The position numbers and the translations under genes were made by a program. The notes under the pieces were generated by a model. That model was not told where the DNA came from. It saw nothing but the letters and a program-made list of their open reading frames with translations, and ran no database searches. From contig CM065886.1 in assembly GCA_033439255.1 (NCBI GenBank), forward strand, positions 2,356,001-2,420,000: a stretch of 64,000 nt of DNA. Reading direction: 5' to 3'. This DNA is from Hericium rajendrae. Taxonomy: Eukaryota; Basidiomycota; Agaricomycetes; Russulales; Hericiaceae. Numbering within the stretch: the stretch's first letter is position 1; each line of letters starts with the position of its first letter. This document shows positions 43,141-55,082 of this stretch, one piece after another.

Positions 43141-44000
43141 CGCAACAGGCGTGTTTGAGCTGCATGTCGAGTGCCCGGATTAAGTTAATCATGATCCTTC
43201 GTGCTCTTCAATATCGGACCGGCCTCTGGAATTCAAGGGCAACAACGTGGCCAATGGACGGCACTACCCGTCTATACCATTAACTCTCAAGACGTGTTTA
43301 CAGCATATCGCTGTTTCCACGACACATTGCAGGTAATTCAGAGTGACCTCGTGATCTCTGAAAGCGCTACACTTAATTGAGACGCCTTCTCAAACTGCCT
43401 CGAGGCGCGACTCTCGAGCATATAGATGATAGGTACCATTTTTTTTACTGATAGAACATCGTCCCGAATAGACGTAACAATGTATTTCAAAGTTTCCTTC
43501 CAGCGCACGTGCCGAAATGGCGACCTATGTAACATGCGAGCCATATTGTCTAGGTATTTTCTCGTTATCCATCCTCATCGTTTTGGTCGCTCTCTTGTGC
43601 ATTGATCTGGGATCCACCTCGCAGCACAGACCACCTTCATGTATACTTGACACCTCTACCCAGCGTGCGCTCTGCGTCGATGATGCCCCAGTCTCTCCAT
43701 ATCGATGACTACCTTACAGGCCGAGTGCGTTCCTGTTGGACATAGGCGTCGACGCTACCTCGTCCTTCATGATATAGCGATCAGATTTTCACCGTCGATA
43801 GCTTTCGACCCCGAGATACTGCAGAGTACGTGTCAAACAATTTCGATCCACGGGCATACTGATCATATATAATACGGCATAGAAATCATAGACGAATCAC
43901 TAGTAGTCGGGACATAATTACGCACAAAGAGCCCTGCTCCCTGAATAGGGTCATCGAGAAACAATCAAGACATAGGCCAAAGCCAATGCTTACGGCACCC
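43141..44000. other. Intergenic region
   Basis: An ATG-started 63-codon frame at 43517-43708 has one hydrophobic segment (LGIFSLSILIVLVALLCIDL) but no other support. The rest is the 3' flank of the next minus-strand gene. Confidence 0.3.
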
Positions 44001-46364
44001 TCAGATCCATCGAGAACTTCCTCCAAAATTAGCAGTGGCTGCCGTTCGTTTGAGGGCCGCCGCATGTCGAGCATACGACTGTCGGTAAAGGTAATGCTCC
44101 GGAGAGGGGCTCAAGTTACGCTCCTGTGCCTCTTGCTCTTCGCGCTCCTTCTGTTCCTCGGATCGGCGTTGTTCCTCTTCATGCTGCCGTTGCTCGGCAG
44201 CCTCGCGATCGCGCTTTGCAGCTGCCTCCTTCGCGCGTTGCTCTTCTAGTACCTTCCGACTCTCTTCTTCCGCCTTTCCATTTCGGACCTGGGCCAACCT
44301 GCGCCTGTCTTCTTCTGCTCTCTGCTTCCGCTCTTCTGCCCTCCGTTTCAGCTCTGCTTCGGCCTTCCTTTGCTCTTCCTGCTCCTCGCGCAAGCTGATG
44401 GCGGCTTCTCTGCGATTGAGCCCTTCTTCTCGTTTCCTCACTTCTTCCTCCTTCCACCTCAGATCCATTTCCTTGTGTCGGATTTCTATCTCCTTCGTTA
44501 TCAGCTCTTCCTCCTTTTGCTTTTGCTTCTCCTCTCTCAGCCTCGCTTCGTTTTCGGCGACCTCGTCTCTAATCGCGGGTTCGTGGGCGTTCGATGCAGC
44601 CAGCGCCTCCTGCCTCTTCCTCTCGAGCTCTACCTCTTGCTGCTTCATAGCCTCCTCCTTCACCAGCACCTTAGCTTCCCGCATGGTCACGTCGCCTTGC
44701 TTCTTGCCAAGGCCCAGTTCCCTCGTCCTCACTTCTTGTTCTCTCTGGTTGACACGCTCCTCGGCGCGTCGAGCCTGCTGTTCTCTCTGCATCGCTTGGA
44801 CCTCTCTTTGCTCAGCCTCCACGCCCTTCTGCCAGGCCTCATCCTGCTGACGCCTCGCGTCTTCCTGGAGCCGTCGCGCTTGCTCCATCATTCGGTTCGA
44901 TTCTGCCACCTTCTTCGTCGCTTCCTCCAGCATTCTATTCACGTCCTCCTCTAGCGTCGTCTCTTGACGTCCGATGGCGTTGCTCTCCGCGGATCTTGCG
45001 TTCCCCGCGCTCTGCGGGCCAAAGTTCTGCCGTTCATATTCCAGATCCACAACGAACTCATCGTCGTCAGTCTCGGGCTCGGGTGCACGGACGTCATGTT
45101 GCGGCGGTCGTACCGGCGCGTGCTCCAGAGGCACGGGCGCAGGGTTATCGTAACGAGCCTGGTGCGTCGGCGCGCGCAACGCGTATGGACCACGGTATGG
45201 CGGTTGCGTGCGTGCTCCCTCCGTCGCCCACCGCGTCCAGTCGGTCTGCGATACGGGCCGAGCGCGAGGATCAGCGTTGTATGTGGGAGGGGTCCAGCCC
45301 TCGAGAGGCGCCGGGGGACCACGCTGCGGGCGTTCATTCCTGTGCGGGGTGGGACCTGAGCCAAATGCAGATCCCTGCATCGCGCGAGGCTGCTCTCCCG
45401 ATGCGGGCCTCGGTCTGAAGCTGAAGGTTGGAGATGGCGGTCGCGCGGTCGCAGGTAGGGGCGGTGCCCATTGCGTGGGACTGGGCCTGGCGTATGTCGA
45501 GTTCAGGGACGCCTGGCGAGACAGAGAGGCGCCACTCATGGGCCGGCCAGTGGGTGGTATGCTGACCCGCCTTGTGGGATTGCCGGGTGCGTGAAGCCTA
45601 TCTCGAGCAAGACTGAAAGCAGATTCTGTGGTGGCTGGAGCAATCCAGGGTCGTTGAGGCGGTACGTCGCGAGATCGTCCATGGTTAGTAGAATAATTCA
45701 CGCCGGTTCTGCCTTCATGCACCGATGGTACGCCCTGGCTTCCGCTCTCCCAGTCCTCATCAACGTCATCTGCACTGCCTGAGTCGTCCGAGATCTCTTC
45801 AGTTTCTTCGTTGATTTGCTTGATGATGACAAGAGGTACTGTCAGGCGGGGCTGTCGTTGTGGGGCCATGCTCGGACCAGCCATAGGATGGCCCGCGGAT
45901 GCGTTGTGTACACGAGCGGGTATACTTGACGGGCCTGCGACTGGGACGACGTCAATAAGGAGGATCCCAGGCACATTTCTTGAAGACCCACCGCTTGAGC
46001 CGCCTGCGAAGCTGCTCTCCTCTCGTTTCTGAATTCGTGCCCATATGAGTTTCTGACTCTCTCTCGCCTGTGCCGTCCAATCGGCATCTCCGACGCTCCC
46101 TTCCCGCTCCTCAATTGCTTTGAGAAGTCGATCGTAGTACTTGTCATCCGCCATGGCAGAAATGGTTGTCTTGCGTGAGTTGAAGTCTTCTAGGACTTTG
46201 TCCCTTGTCACCTTGTCTAGGGCCCTCATCAGACCTGCATCACGAATTTCTAATGCTCGTTGGAAGTCCGGGCGTAGGGTTTCTTCAATTTCTTTCTGGG
46301 TATTGACACGCCAAGTCTTGAAGTCATAATCCTGCTTCCAGGATCCAACGCTAGTGTCAGGCAT
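44001..46364 (-). CDS. Long coiled-coil protein, family 1 member 2, without the J-like end
   Basis: Single frame of 787 residues from the first ATG at 46364 (MPDTSVGSWKQDYDFKTWRV). The N-terminal 110 residues align with the 1290-residue neighbour (helical, with W...T..EIEETL and DKVLEDFNSRKTTISAMADD). A Pro/Arg/Ser-rich disordered middle contains an acidic DDEFVVDLEYERQ motif, matching DDDFIDDLELDRR in the paralog. About 330 residues of Glu/Arg/Gln coiled coil follow. It ends at SRWI where the paralog continues into its J-like domain, and I find no trace of that domain downstream. Probably a tandem duplicate that lost its 3' end. Function unknown. Confidence 0.8.
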   Translation of the reverse strand: MPDTSVGSWKQDYDFKTWRVNTQKEIEETLRPDFQRALEIRDAGLMRALDKVTRDKVLEDFNSRKTTISAMADDKYYDRLLKAIEEREGSVGDADWTAQARESQKLIWARIQKREESSFAGGSSGGSSRNVPGILLIDVVPVAGPSSIPARVHNASAGHPMAGPSMAPQRQPRLTVPLVIIKQINEETEEISDDSGSADDVDEDWESGSQGVPSVHEGRTGVNYSTNHGRSRDVPPQRPWIAPATTESAFSLARDRLHAPGNPTRRVSIPPTGRPMSGASLSRQASLNSTYARPSPTQWAPPLPATARPPSPTFSFRPRPASGEQPRAMQGSAFGSGPTPHRNERPQRGPPAPLEGWTPPTYNADPRARPVSQTDWTRWATEGARTQPPYRGPYALRAPTHQARYDNPAPVPLEHAPVRPPQHDVRAPEPETDDDEFVVDLEYERQNFGPQSAGNARSAESNAIGRQETTLEEDVNRMLEEATKKVAESNRMMEQARRLQEDARRQQDEAWQKGVEAEQREVQAMQREQQARRAEERVNQREQEVRTRELGLGKKQGDVTMREAKVLVKEEAMKQQEVELERKRQEALAASNAHEPAIRDEVAENEARLREEKQKQKEEELITKEIEIRHKEMDLRWKEEEVRKREEGLNRREAAISLREEQEEQRKAEAELKRRAEERKQRAEEDRRRLAQVRNGKAEEESRKVLEEQRAKEAAAKRDREAAEQRQHEEEQRRSEEQKEREEQEAQERNLSPSPEHYLYRQSYARHAAALKRTAATANFGGSSRWI

Positions 46365-47096
46365 CTCTGAGACCTCTGAGGCGAACAACAGCAGGTATAT
46401 ATGCTTGGCAATGCAGCGATTGCTCGGATAATGACGATGACGACACCGATCAAGCGTTCGGCTTCCAAAACGACACAGTCAGAATGGTCAGACGAGAATC
46501 CGTTATACCAAGGGTCGATTATTGTCTCGAATATGTGGCCCTGAACTTATCGGATCGTAGTGAGGACGACGGTCGTCGTAGTGCAAACTTCGCATATATA
46601 ATGTATGGCACGGCTCACCTAGTCAGACTGAACTTGAAATGAATTTCTGGTCGACGTTCGAGGAAAAGATAAGATCCTCGAAAGCGCGAGACCAGGAAGG
46701 GGGCGAAAGACCGTCGTCCATGCTCCGGATCTTATAGCAACGTGCACACATAGCATCATCATACCCGCTGCCCAGAGCTCATGACCTCGGCCCAAACGCT
46801 GTACAAACAACAACAAAAGCTGTTCTCAGCCAGTACATCTCGCCAAAGCCTTGAGGCAGAATCTCCGAATGTGGGATACAAGCATGGGGACGGTGAATCA
46901 TCGATTTGCAAGATAGAAGTCCGTCGGAAACGGATGGTCAATGAGATCACAGGGCCCTTTATCCAAACATGGGTAAAAGCGCTGAACAACAAAAGCCATG
47001 TACTTACTGAGTACAAGCATCTCGCCACACGAGTTTCTCTGAAACCGACATATACCTTCCCTATTCGCCGTATGGTCTCATCGGCGCAGACTGGAG
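46365..47096. other. Divergent intergenic region
   Basis: Shared upstream region of the minus-strand coiled-coil gene and the plus-strand family-2 gene. A 108-codon ATG frame (46781-47107, MTSAQTLYKQQQKLFSASTS) overlaps the start of the latter in another frame; coding status doubtful. Confidence 0.35.
46721..46765 (-). promoter_or_regulatory. TATA-like upstream element of the 787-residue gene
   Basis: TATAAGATCCGGAGCA on the minus strand, about 360 bases before the ATG, with neighbouring bases (CATCATCA) also shared with 42439-42495. Confidence 0.35.
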
Positions 47097-48311
47097 ATGG
47101 CAGATGACGGCGGGAAAACACGCCCCAAGCTCAATTTTTGGGACACTGTGAGAAGTCGGTATGGCAGGCGGGATCAGGACACGCACGCGCCACTCAAGCC
47201 TGCCCGGATGACGGGCCAAAGGTCAGCTCGTAGCCGTCTCAAACCTGCTAGCCGCAACTAGGTCGCTTGTTCTCATTAGTCGCTCTTTTCCAGCCAAAAG
47301 CGAATCAAGAAGCCGCATAAGCACCGATCGCAGTCGGGTGTTATGACCAAGGCAGGATGGACCTTAATCGACGTCACAGACCTTGGGGAGATAACATACA
47401 AAACCGTCCTGGCAGCCCACGCTCCAGTCGAGTTCATTCGCCGCGACGCCACACCCCCTTCAGTCACGAGCACAGCGCCCAGCTCACCTCGATCCTCGCT
47501 ATCGAAGTCCTCCAAGTGGTCGTGGACGGTCATACCGTCGCCCCGGAAGCAGACCTCAGCACCGAGGAAGCGCCCCCGAAAGCCAGCCACGAAGCCTGCT
47601 AACGAAGTCCTCGATGCACCTCCAGGTCCACCTCCGCTCGTCAGGGGACTTCCAGAAAACGACTGGCGCTATCTCGGCCTGCCCGTCCCGAGAAAGGACG
47701 AAGAGCTCAGGTACCTTGAGCAACGAGGTCTGATCTCCCTACGTGAAAAGCTCAACGCGTGGGCCGACGAAGAGCGAGCCAAGAGCCAGTCCCTCATTGA
47801 GGCCAAGTGGAACGGTCGCATAGCGAGGGGCTTAGCTGCGCAACAACCTCAGGCCATGCTTGACGTCTGGCGGCACCATCGCGACCGCGACGTGGCTGAG
47901 TGTGAGAGGAGATGGCGAAGGCGCGCGGACGAGCGATTTCAAGACAGGTATTGGGAAATCATTTCCGAGTACACGCAGATACAGGATGCGGCGGCGCATG
48001 GAGTCTCGATCAGCGCGGCGGAGGCGCGACATCTCGTGAAGACCGATTTCAGCAACTTCGTAGCTATCGCGCGTGATCAAGCCGAAGAGGACTTCAAAAG
48101 GGTGGAGATTCCGCGCGACCAAGCGCATTTGGAGAAATTCACGGAGCCCCTGCTGCGTTCGGATAGGTATTACGAGCGGTTGATCAAGAAGTATTATGAA
48201 GACAAGGACGTGCGGCATGGACAATACATGCTGAAGGTCGAGACGGAGGTAATCCATCGAGAGAGGGTGAGGCGCGTTAAGGAGCTCAGGAAGGCAAGGC
48301 GCGCCAAGTAG
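47097..48311 (+). CDS. Coiled-coil protein, lineage-specific family 2, member 2
   Basis: Exons 47097-47221 and 47294-48311 (intron GTCAGC...TTCCAG, phase 2) give 380 residues starting MADDGGKTRPKLNFWDTVRS. A shorter reading from the ATG at 47343 is possible but drops a well-formed first exon. After a basic Ser/Pro-rich N-third comes a helical body with the family-2 signature EYTQIQDAAAHGVSISAAEA, followed by RHLVKTDFSNF, and a basic C-terminus (RERVRRVKELRKARRAK). Paralogs are at 3652-5120 and directly downstream at 48900-50949. No known domain; function unknown. Confidence 0.72.
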
Positions 48312-48899
48312 GTGATGCAGTACGTGGTTTCTTTCTTGTGAAATTTATCTGGTCACGTCAACTAATTTTCTGCAAAGCTTTTGCGCGGAGAGTATCAGCT
48401 TGAGGCAAACGGGGGATCGAACATGTCTAAACCTAGTAAAGTCCTGTTCATAGCGTTGTGTAGCCAGGGTTTAGGAAAGCCCCGTCATTGATTCGCTGAC
48501 CCAGAAAATGCCCAAATTCCGATCGATGGGCACCGATTGCATGGCTTTAGCCACGCGCCACCCCTAAGTCCAGGACTAGAGCCAACACGAGGCATAATTG
48601 AAGTCAGCGCGCATTCATATTCTTGAACGACCCCACTCTTGAACTTGAAGGCCGCTCCCGCACTGGAAAGTCATCCGAGGGTTGTGCATGTAGTAGCAGT
48701 CTTCGCGCCGATTGTGCCATGGGCTGAGCGCATGCATGCATGCATGCGAGCGATGGTTCGAAGGATGTCGATGTCAACACGTGTATGATCAAGAAGCCAT
48801 TGCGATTCTGAAGATGAGACCTCCCCAGGGCGCGGAGATATCCAGACCACTTGCTCTTGCCCCTCGCATGTCCTTCTCGTCCCGCTCGTCAACCTCACC
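48312..48899. other. Intergenic region with a short GCAT repeat
   Basis: Separates two tandem family-2 genes. Holds a self-complementary (GCAT)n run near 48730-48748. No gene seen. Confidence 0.4.
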
Positions 48900-50949
48900 A
48901 TGACTAGTCAAAGTGATGTCCTGTTCCATCCCAACCACTTGCAGAAATGCCGCAAGGCGCGCGAGATATGGAACTCGATGAAGGACCAGTTGCTGATGGA
49001 ACGGCGCCAGCTCGAGCTGTCCATCACATACTACAACCATGTCCGCAACGATCCTGGAGTCCCGTGAGTGTTGCCGTGCTTGACCAAATGCCGGTGACGA
49101 ATCTAATCCATGGGTATCATACCGGGCCACACCATTTTCCAGTGAGTTGGTCAGCCAAACGCACGATGCACTGGTCACTTTCGCGCGCCATGCGCAGGCC
49201 GAGTGGAGGCGGCGGCTGAGAAACGCGGACATGACGGAGGAAGACTGGGTGACGGGCGATATCACTCCGGAGGAGAAGAACGAATTGGAAGTAGTGATGC
49301 GTATGCCGTATCCGGCTGACGGTCCATCGAACAAGACGCAGCGTAGGCGTCCACCTTGGGTCTTGAGCCACCCAAATAAAGCGCGAACGCCTCCTCGTGC
49401 AGGAAACGGTCCGCAGAACAGTGCGCCACGGTTATACCCGCAGCTAGACAAGGCAGCGCCACCTGCGTATTCCACGCGCGTACGGTTGCCACAGGGTGCC
49501 TGGCAGGAAGAGAACAAGGAGGTATGTTCATCTCTGTTTATAGCCCCATTTCCGGAGACTGGCTTATACGCCTTACTTTCAGACCCATAAGAAGGCGATT
49601 ACCCAGTCGCCAAAGCCAAAAACGCAAGGAAACGCAACGTCCCTCCGTCCTCTTGCTCCGATGGCAGAGCATCTGGCCGAGACCAACAAGGTAGTGAAGC
49701 AGGCAGACCCACCCAAGCCGAAGGAGCAAGACAGTGTTCGTACCCAGAGCCGCCTGCCATTCAGGTCCTATGTGGAATTTCTGAGGGACGACCCTGAGGA
49801 CAGTCTGAGCGATGCTGCACTTAACGACTTTGATCTGCCTCAGCCGGATGAGGGGGAATACCTATATCTGCAAGAGACCCGTTTCTTCGACTACTGGCAG
49901 GACGTTAATGTGTGGAGGGTCGATGACTACTGGCGACAAGTCAACGAAAGCTCTGCGAGATGCAAAGCTGACCTCAAACGGGGCGAAGGCAGGCTCTCCG
50001 AAACGGTGAAACAGGCCAGGCTGAAACGCCATGAGCGGAAGAAGGACGTGATTGATAACAAGACGTGGGAATTGAATCAGAAACTGGTGCAGACGGCCTT
50101 CTGGGAGAGGATGGTGGAGTACGTGCAGGTACGAGAAGCGAGAGAGCACGGCATCGCGATCGGGCAGATCGAGGCGCGGTACCTTCTGCACAAACGGCTG
50201 CCGCATTTCGCTGCTCATGTCCGTGCCGGGATGGAGGAAAAGTGGCTGGATGAACAGTTGCCACTGGATCTGGATAGCATGGCGATCAAGTATAACCACG
50301 GGCTGAACGAATTTGACCTCGTCCGCAAGATTGTCGCACGTCAGAAGGAAAAGGAGGCCAGGCGGCTGAAATACGAGAAGAAGGCGGATCAAGCTATCCA
50401 TGCAGAACGGATGAGGCTGCTGCAGAAGTTTGCCGACAAGAAGAAAAAAGGCCGCATAAACCATCCAAGGTCGGAGGGGTTCAAAGAAGAGGTTCGTGTG
50501 GCCGCCATGAAACTGGAGCACGAGAGGTTGCGAGGGAAGCCGAAAGGGGATAATGAGATTCATGAGAGGATCACTGATTCGCAAGACCGCTCAAGCGACT
50601 TGTACTTGATTCCTCTTTTTACTAGTCAATAACGGACTAACGCGTTCATAGGGCGAACCACTTACCGTTTGCAATGAAGCTTCACCCGCGGGCGACCGAT
50701 TCCGGGGACATAAGCGCCAAAGACATTGTCCGAGAGGCGAAGTGGAAGAAAGTCTGGCTCAAACGCTACGATGAACACGCGGTATACACTGCCGACAGGC
50801 TTGCGAAGGGAAAGCAGGACCGAGTAAAAGTTGAAAAGCAGCTTGAGCAGGAATGGCTCCGAACGCTGTACCGTGCCCTCGACAAGCAACATAAGACTAA
50901 GAAGAAGGCAGGGCATTTTGTAGAAGTACCTACGAAGACGCTGGAATAG
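48900..50949 (+). CDS. Coiled-coil protein, lineage-specific family 2, member 3
   Basis: Exons 48900-49063, 49143-49521, 49583-50601 and 50652-50949 are all in phase and give 619 residues starting MTSQSDVLFHPNHLQKCRKA. Helical N-terminus (REIWNSMKDQLLMERRQLEL, then FARHAQAEWRRRL), a Pro/Gln-rich linker, an acidic DEGEYLYLQETRFFDYW, then the family-2 signature EYVQVREAREHGIAIGQIEA and YLLHKRLPHF. A long basic coiled coil and the end KKKAGHFVEVPTKTLE follow. The N-terminal helix order resembles member 1, suggesting a shared architecture that member 2 has shortened. Part of its last exon is duplicated just downstream. Function unknown. Confidence 0.75.
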
Positions 50950-51174
50950 ATCGGCCTATCCAACTCCTATGATAGTCCTGTGATACCATGGCGGTCGACG
51001 AAGGAATCAAGGATAAGTAGCCGCCGGCGACGCCGTCATCTGAAGTTTGAACGTTGTAAGTTCCGCGCCCTAGATAAGCAAAATGAGACTAAGAGAAGGA
51101 TTGAGCACTTTGTTGAGGTACCTACGAAGGCGTTGGATTACATATACCTCACAACTCCTATGATACCATGGTGG
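50869..51174 (+). repeat. Tandem partial duplication of a last exon
   Basis: 50869-50995 (RALDKQHKTKKKAGHFVEV and the 3' flank with CCTATGATA...GATACCATGG) recurs at 51061-51174 (RALDKQNETKRRIEHFVEV). The second copy has lost the stop codon and carries several changes. Confidence 0.7.
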
Positions 51175-51797
51175 CCGTTCAATGGTGACTTCATGAGAAA
51201 AAATGTTTAGAGACGTCACGGAAACGACACGAGTGAAGGAATCGTGGGAACATCATCAACGCCCGACGCTAGATCACGTTCGACTTCGTGTCGAACTCAC
51301 CGAATCTATGGGGAGGGGCAACACCTTCCCGATTTGGCACTTCTTTTGTGAACGCATTTGGCCTCAGAAAGCAGGACAACTTTCATATCTACCTCGTACC
51401 TACACCTGACAGCAAATTTGAAGCATTTCTGTTCGTAGATTTGCATCCTGAGTAATGTCTGCGTGAGAAAAATTTCAAAAGCATGCTTATTGTCTGAATC
51501 CACGCGAAGGGGCTGCACATCTTGGCGGCCTGCAGCAGAAATCATACATTTGCAGGTAGAATATGGGCAAAATCGGACGGAGACTGTAATCAGACCGGCC
51601 CAAAACGTCATTCTGGAGAAGAATCCTGTCCAAACCGGCCGTGGTTCAGCAGATATGGAGTTGGGCCGTAACACGGTGCACGTGATGCAATCAACGCGAC
51701 GCGTCGCGTCTGTTTCCAGGTATTGACGCGTCTCGTTGTACGTCTCAATGCTTCTCACCTTCTATCAATCGCATTCTGATGCTGGGAACGCGCACGT
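51175..51797. other. Upstream region of the transposase-like gene
   Basis: About 620 bases. I looked for inverted repeats matching the 3' flank (54634-55000) and found nothing convincing. Confidence 0.35.
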
Positions 51798-54633
51798 ATG
51801 GCGCCCTCTCGCAGATCTTCTGCACAGCGAGCCCAACTCAGGGCCCTCAATGCCGCGAAACGGGCGAATTCTAGCAGCCGACACATTGAAATCACATATC
51901 CTCATTCCCACTCTTCCACTTCTGGCAGCCCTCCTTCCCACATGCCTCAGCCAACCACAGCTGAATATGCTAGACTGCACGTACGCTTTGAGCATCAGAA
52001 GGCGCGCGCTGATAAATATGCGAAGCGCGCACAACTCAAGGACAAGGTCTCCAAGCGGGCACAGAAAACTGCTACAAAAGCACTGGAGAATGTGCGGACG
52101 ACAAACGAGAAGCTCCGAGCAGTGACCAATAGGCTCGTTTACTCCGAGAAGCACAATTCGAGGCTTGAAGCATCCAAAACCGGCATACAACGGCGATTTC
52201 ATGCATTGTACATGCGCGCGCAGCGTGCCCCTGTGCAGAAGGCCCGCGCTGTCGCTGTCGCTGTCAAGACGGTTGCAAAACGAAATCGTACTCACCATCT
52301 AAAGGCTAAAGGCATGATCACGGACTCATCACGCTGTCTGACCCGTGATCTTGTCGCTCTCGGACTCTCGCGTGAAGCCATCCGCCCGGCAATTGAGCGT
52401 CTCGGAGAGGAACTTGGGGTCGAAGTGGAGGGAAATATCAGTGCGAGGAGCATCGGGCGTATTGTCTTGGAAGGAGGGATTGCATCTCAGCTGCAAATGG
52501 TAGACGAGATTGAACAAGCGAAGAGTGAGTACCGTTATTCCTGTGGGACAAGAAGTCAGAGTTGCTCACTCGCAATTAGGTCTCACGCTGAGCGGTGATG
52601 GTACAACTCACCGCAAGACCAATTACGAGTCTCGTGAAGCTGTCATAATCAATGAATCGGGAGAGCGCACTGTACGCTTTGTCGGGGTTCATTCAGCAAC
52701 CAGCCACACAAGTGAAGCGCAGCTAGATGGGTGGAAAGACCGCTCAACTGAAATGTACGAGACCTGGAATGCAAGCCCGTTTGGCGCTGAGAACCGCGCG
52801 GATCCACGCAACTTCGCTGTCAAGACTGCCGGACTTCACACGGATCATGCTAATGATCAGAAGAAACTTGCGGCGTTGATGCGAGAATGGAAGACGGGCG
52901 TGGAGCGACAGATGCGAGGGGAGCATGTTCTTGTTGGCATGACACTCGAGGAGCTATCTCCGGTGCTGTGCGAGGCAACAATACGATCTGTCACTATCGC
53001 AGGGGGGCTCGAAACATGGAATGCACTCACCGATTCGGAGCGCGAGGCCAGGAGCGAGCAGACCTACCACGAACTGGTGATGGAGATTGGCGAGAAAGCC
53101 TTTGCGGAGCTGCCCGAGGACGAACAGCGCAGCATTGACCTGTTCGTTTGGGCGGGCTGTTGCATGCACAAGGAGCTTAATTCGGTGAAGGGTGGCAACA
53201 CAAGAATGATGGATTGGTGGGCGAAGAATGGACAGGTGCCACCTGTCAAACTCATGAATCGTGACAATGCCGCCGCTGCCGAAGCTGGTCCAGGTCAAGC
53301 GAAGGAGCGGGCAATCGCCGTTTCACAAGGAGGTGCTGTAAAGGCCACGAGTCTTGCCGGTGCAATTTTTCATAACAAGGACGATAAGAAAGGACAGCAA
53401 GACAGCCTCAAATTTTACCTTCAAGAGCAGCTCGGTTACGTCGTGGATTCACTCGAAACGAGCAATACACGATATCAATCTCATTGCCGGGCATCTGCAG
53501 AGCTTATTGTCAATCGGCACATGTATGTTCAATATCTCCTGGATTCGAAGGACAGGAAGGAGAAGCGTTCATTTAATCATCTGGAGCTAAATGTATACAA
53601 GGCCCTCCATGACGTACCGACAATCACCGAGCTTTGTGTCTTGACATTATACTCCCAGTCCCTCAGTCATCCTTACTCTCGCATTGTCCGCAGCGCCGAT
53701 CAAGAGCACGCGAATGTTCTCGATTTAGGCCCGCTTCATCAAAACGTGATTGCGCTCTGTCGAAAAGTCATCCAGAATCCCGACATCCTATTAGCTAGCG
53801 ACGCGACGTACGAGAAAGCGACGCTCGACGGGCAGAACTGGGAACGCCCCGAGGCTTTCTACGCTGTGCAGAAGCTCAAGCCTGAGCTCCCATACCTTCC
53901 GCAAGTCCTTGTCGCATTCTTCGAGGGTGCATTGGAAACCTGGGAGCGCTTCGCAAAAGAGTACACTGATGATGGATTGTATGCATCCATGACAGCTTCT
54001 CTTCGTGCGCAAGCCTGGATGCAAGCTACCAATGATGGAAACGAGGGCGCATTGGGTTCCTACCGTGTCAGCGCGCGGATGAAACCACGCATGTCAGTAC
54101 ATCAGTATAATGCCCGGATCAGCTATAAGAAGAACAATACCAAGGAGTACGTATCCAAGAACTTCACGCCAGAGATACACCAGTTTGCACGGCGCCGTGC
54201 GCGAGCGATTGACCACAAGGGCTTGGAAAAGCGCCGTCGACAAGAGCAAGTTGAACACGATCGCGGGGTCATCAAGCGCAAACACGAGAAGGATGCGGTG
54301 CGGCAGGAAAAGAAGGATTCGGCAGATGCAGAGTTGGCCGCTGTTGAGCCGTGTCTCGACATAGAGGCGCTGCGCTCCGGAAAGGGATGGACTATCCCTA
54401 AAATCAAGCTCCAACTCCGTTGGCACCGTCAATGGAACACCCATATGAAGCCGAATAAGGACTTACCACGCAGAGCAGATATGATGACAGCATTGATGGG
54501 TGCCGTAGAGGCCATTAATCACGGCGAGATAGTCCCGAAGGCAAGCACTACGCAAGACAAGCCTAATCACGACGAAGGGGAGGAGGTGCAGTCAGACTGG
54601 GAGCAGTCTGAGGGTGATCCTGACGAAATTTAG
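51798..54633 (+). CDS. Transposase-like protein of a high-copy Agaricomycete family
   Basis: Exons 51798-52524 and 52580-54633 give 926 residues (MAPSRRSSAQRAQLRALNAA). The basic helical N-terminus is followed by LTLSGDGTTHRKTN (Asp249), FVWAGCCMHKELNSVKGG (Cys437, His439), KLMNRDNAAAA (Asp471) and TNDGNEGALGSYRV (Glu731), ending in a charged coiled coil. I recognise the same motif order from very many repeated genes in mushroom genomes, without an assigned function. The D...CxxH...D...E order resembles RNase-H-fold transposases such as hAT or MULE types, but that is inference and the catalytic residues are a guess. The frame is complete and undamaged. No terminal inverted repeats were found. 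Confidence 0.75.
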
Positions 54634-55082
54634 CAGCTTCCTGCCTTCAATAATTCATAATAGCACTATACTTACTTCCTACCCATCTTACCGAGCTTGT
54701 ATAGTCTTCGTACTCATAACTACATGATTCAGCTGCGCGATTCAAAACTTGGCCGCATTGGACGCGCGGATTGCATTATGTAATGCTCACAGATTCCGAA
54801 CCGGCGTTGCCCCTCCCCAGAATCTATTGCGAGCGCTACTGCTGCAAACTCACTGCATCGGTCGTTCGAAGTCAGAGAAAATTGTGTCAGGATCCCACAG
54901 AACCTAAGTTAGAGGTAGATTCACCGCTACTTAAAATTACATTCCAATTACAAGCTACATACGACAGAAGACGCGCGTAGCGATGACTAGAACCAAACTA
55001 GGACACAGCAACCCGTACAGCAACCAGGACGAGCATATGGCAGAAAATATCACATGCGCGACATGGGCCGAAAGGGGGTATT
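54634..55082. other. 3' flank of the transposase-like gene
   Basis: AT-richer noncoding sequence. No inverted repeat or gene identified. Confidence 0.35.

Noticed and set aside
51198-54980. Terminal inverted repeats around the transposase-like gene
   Set aside because: Short resemblances (ATGCAATC near both ends) were too weak and unevenly placed to call.
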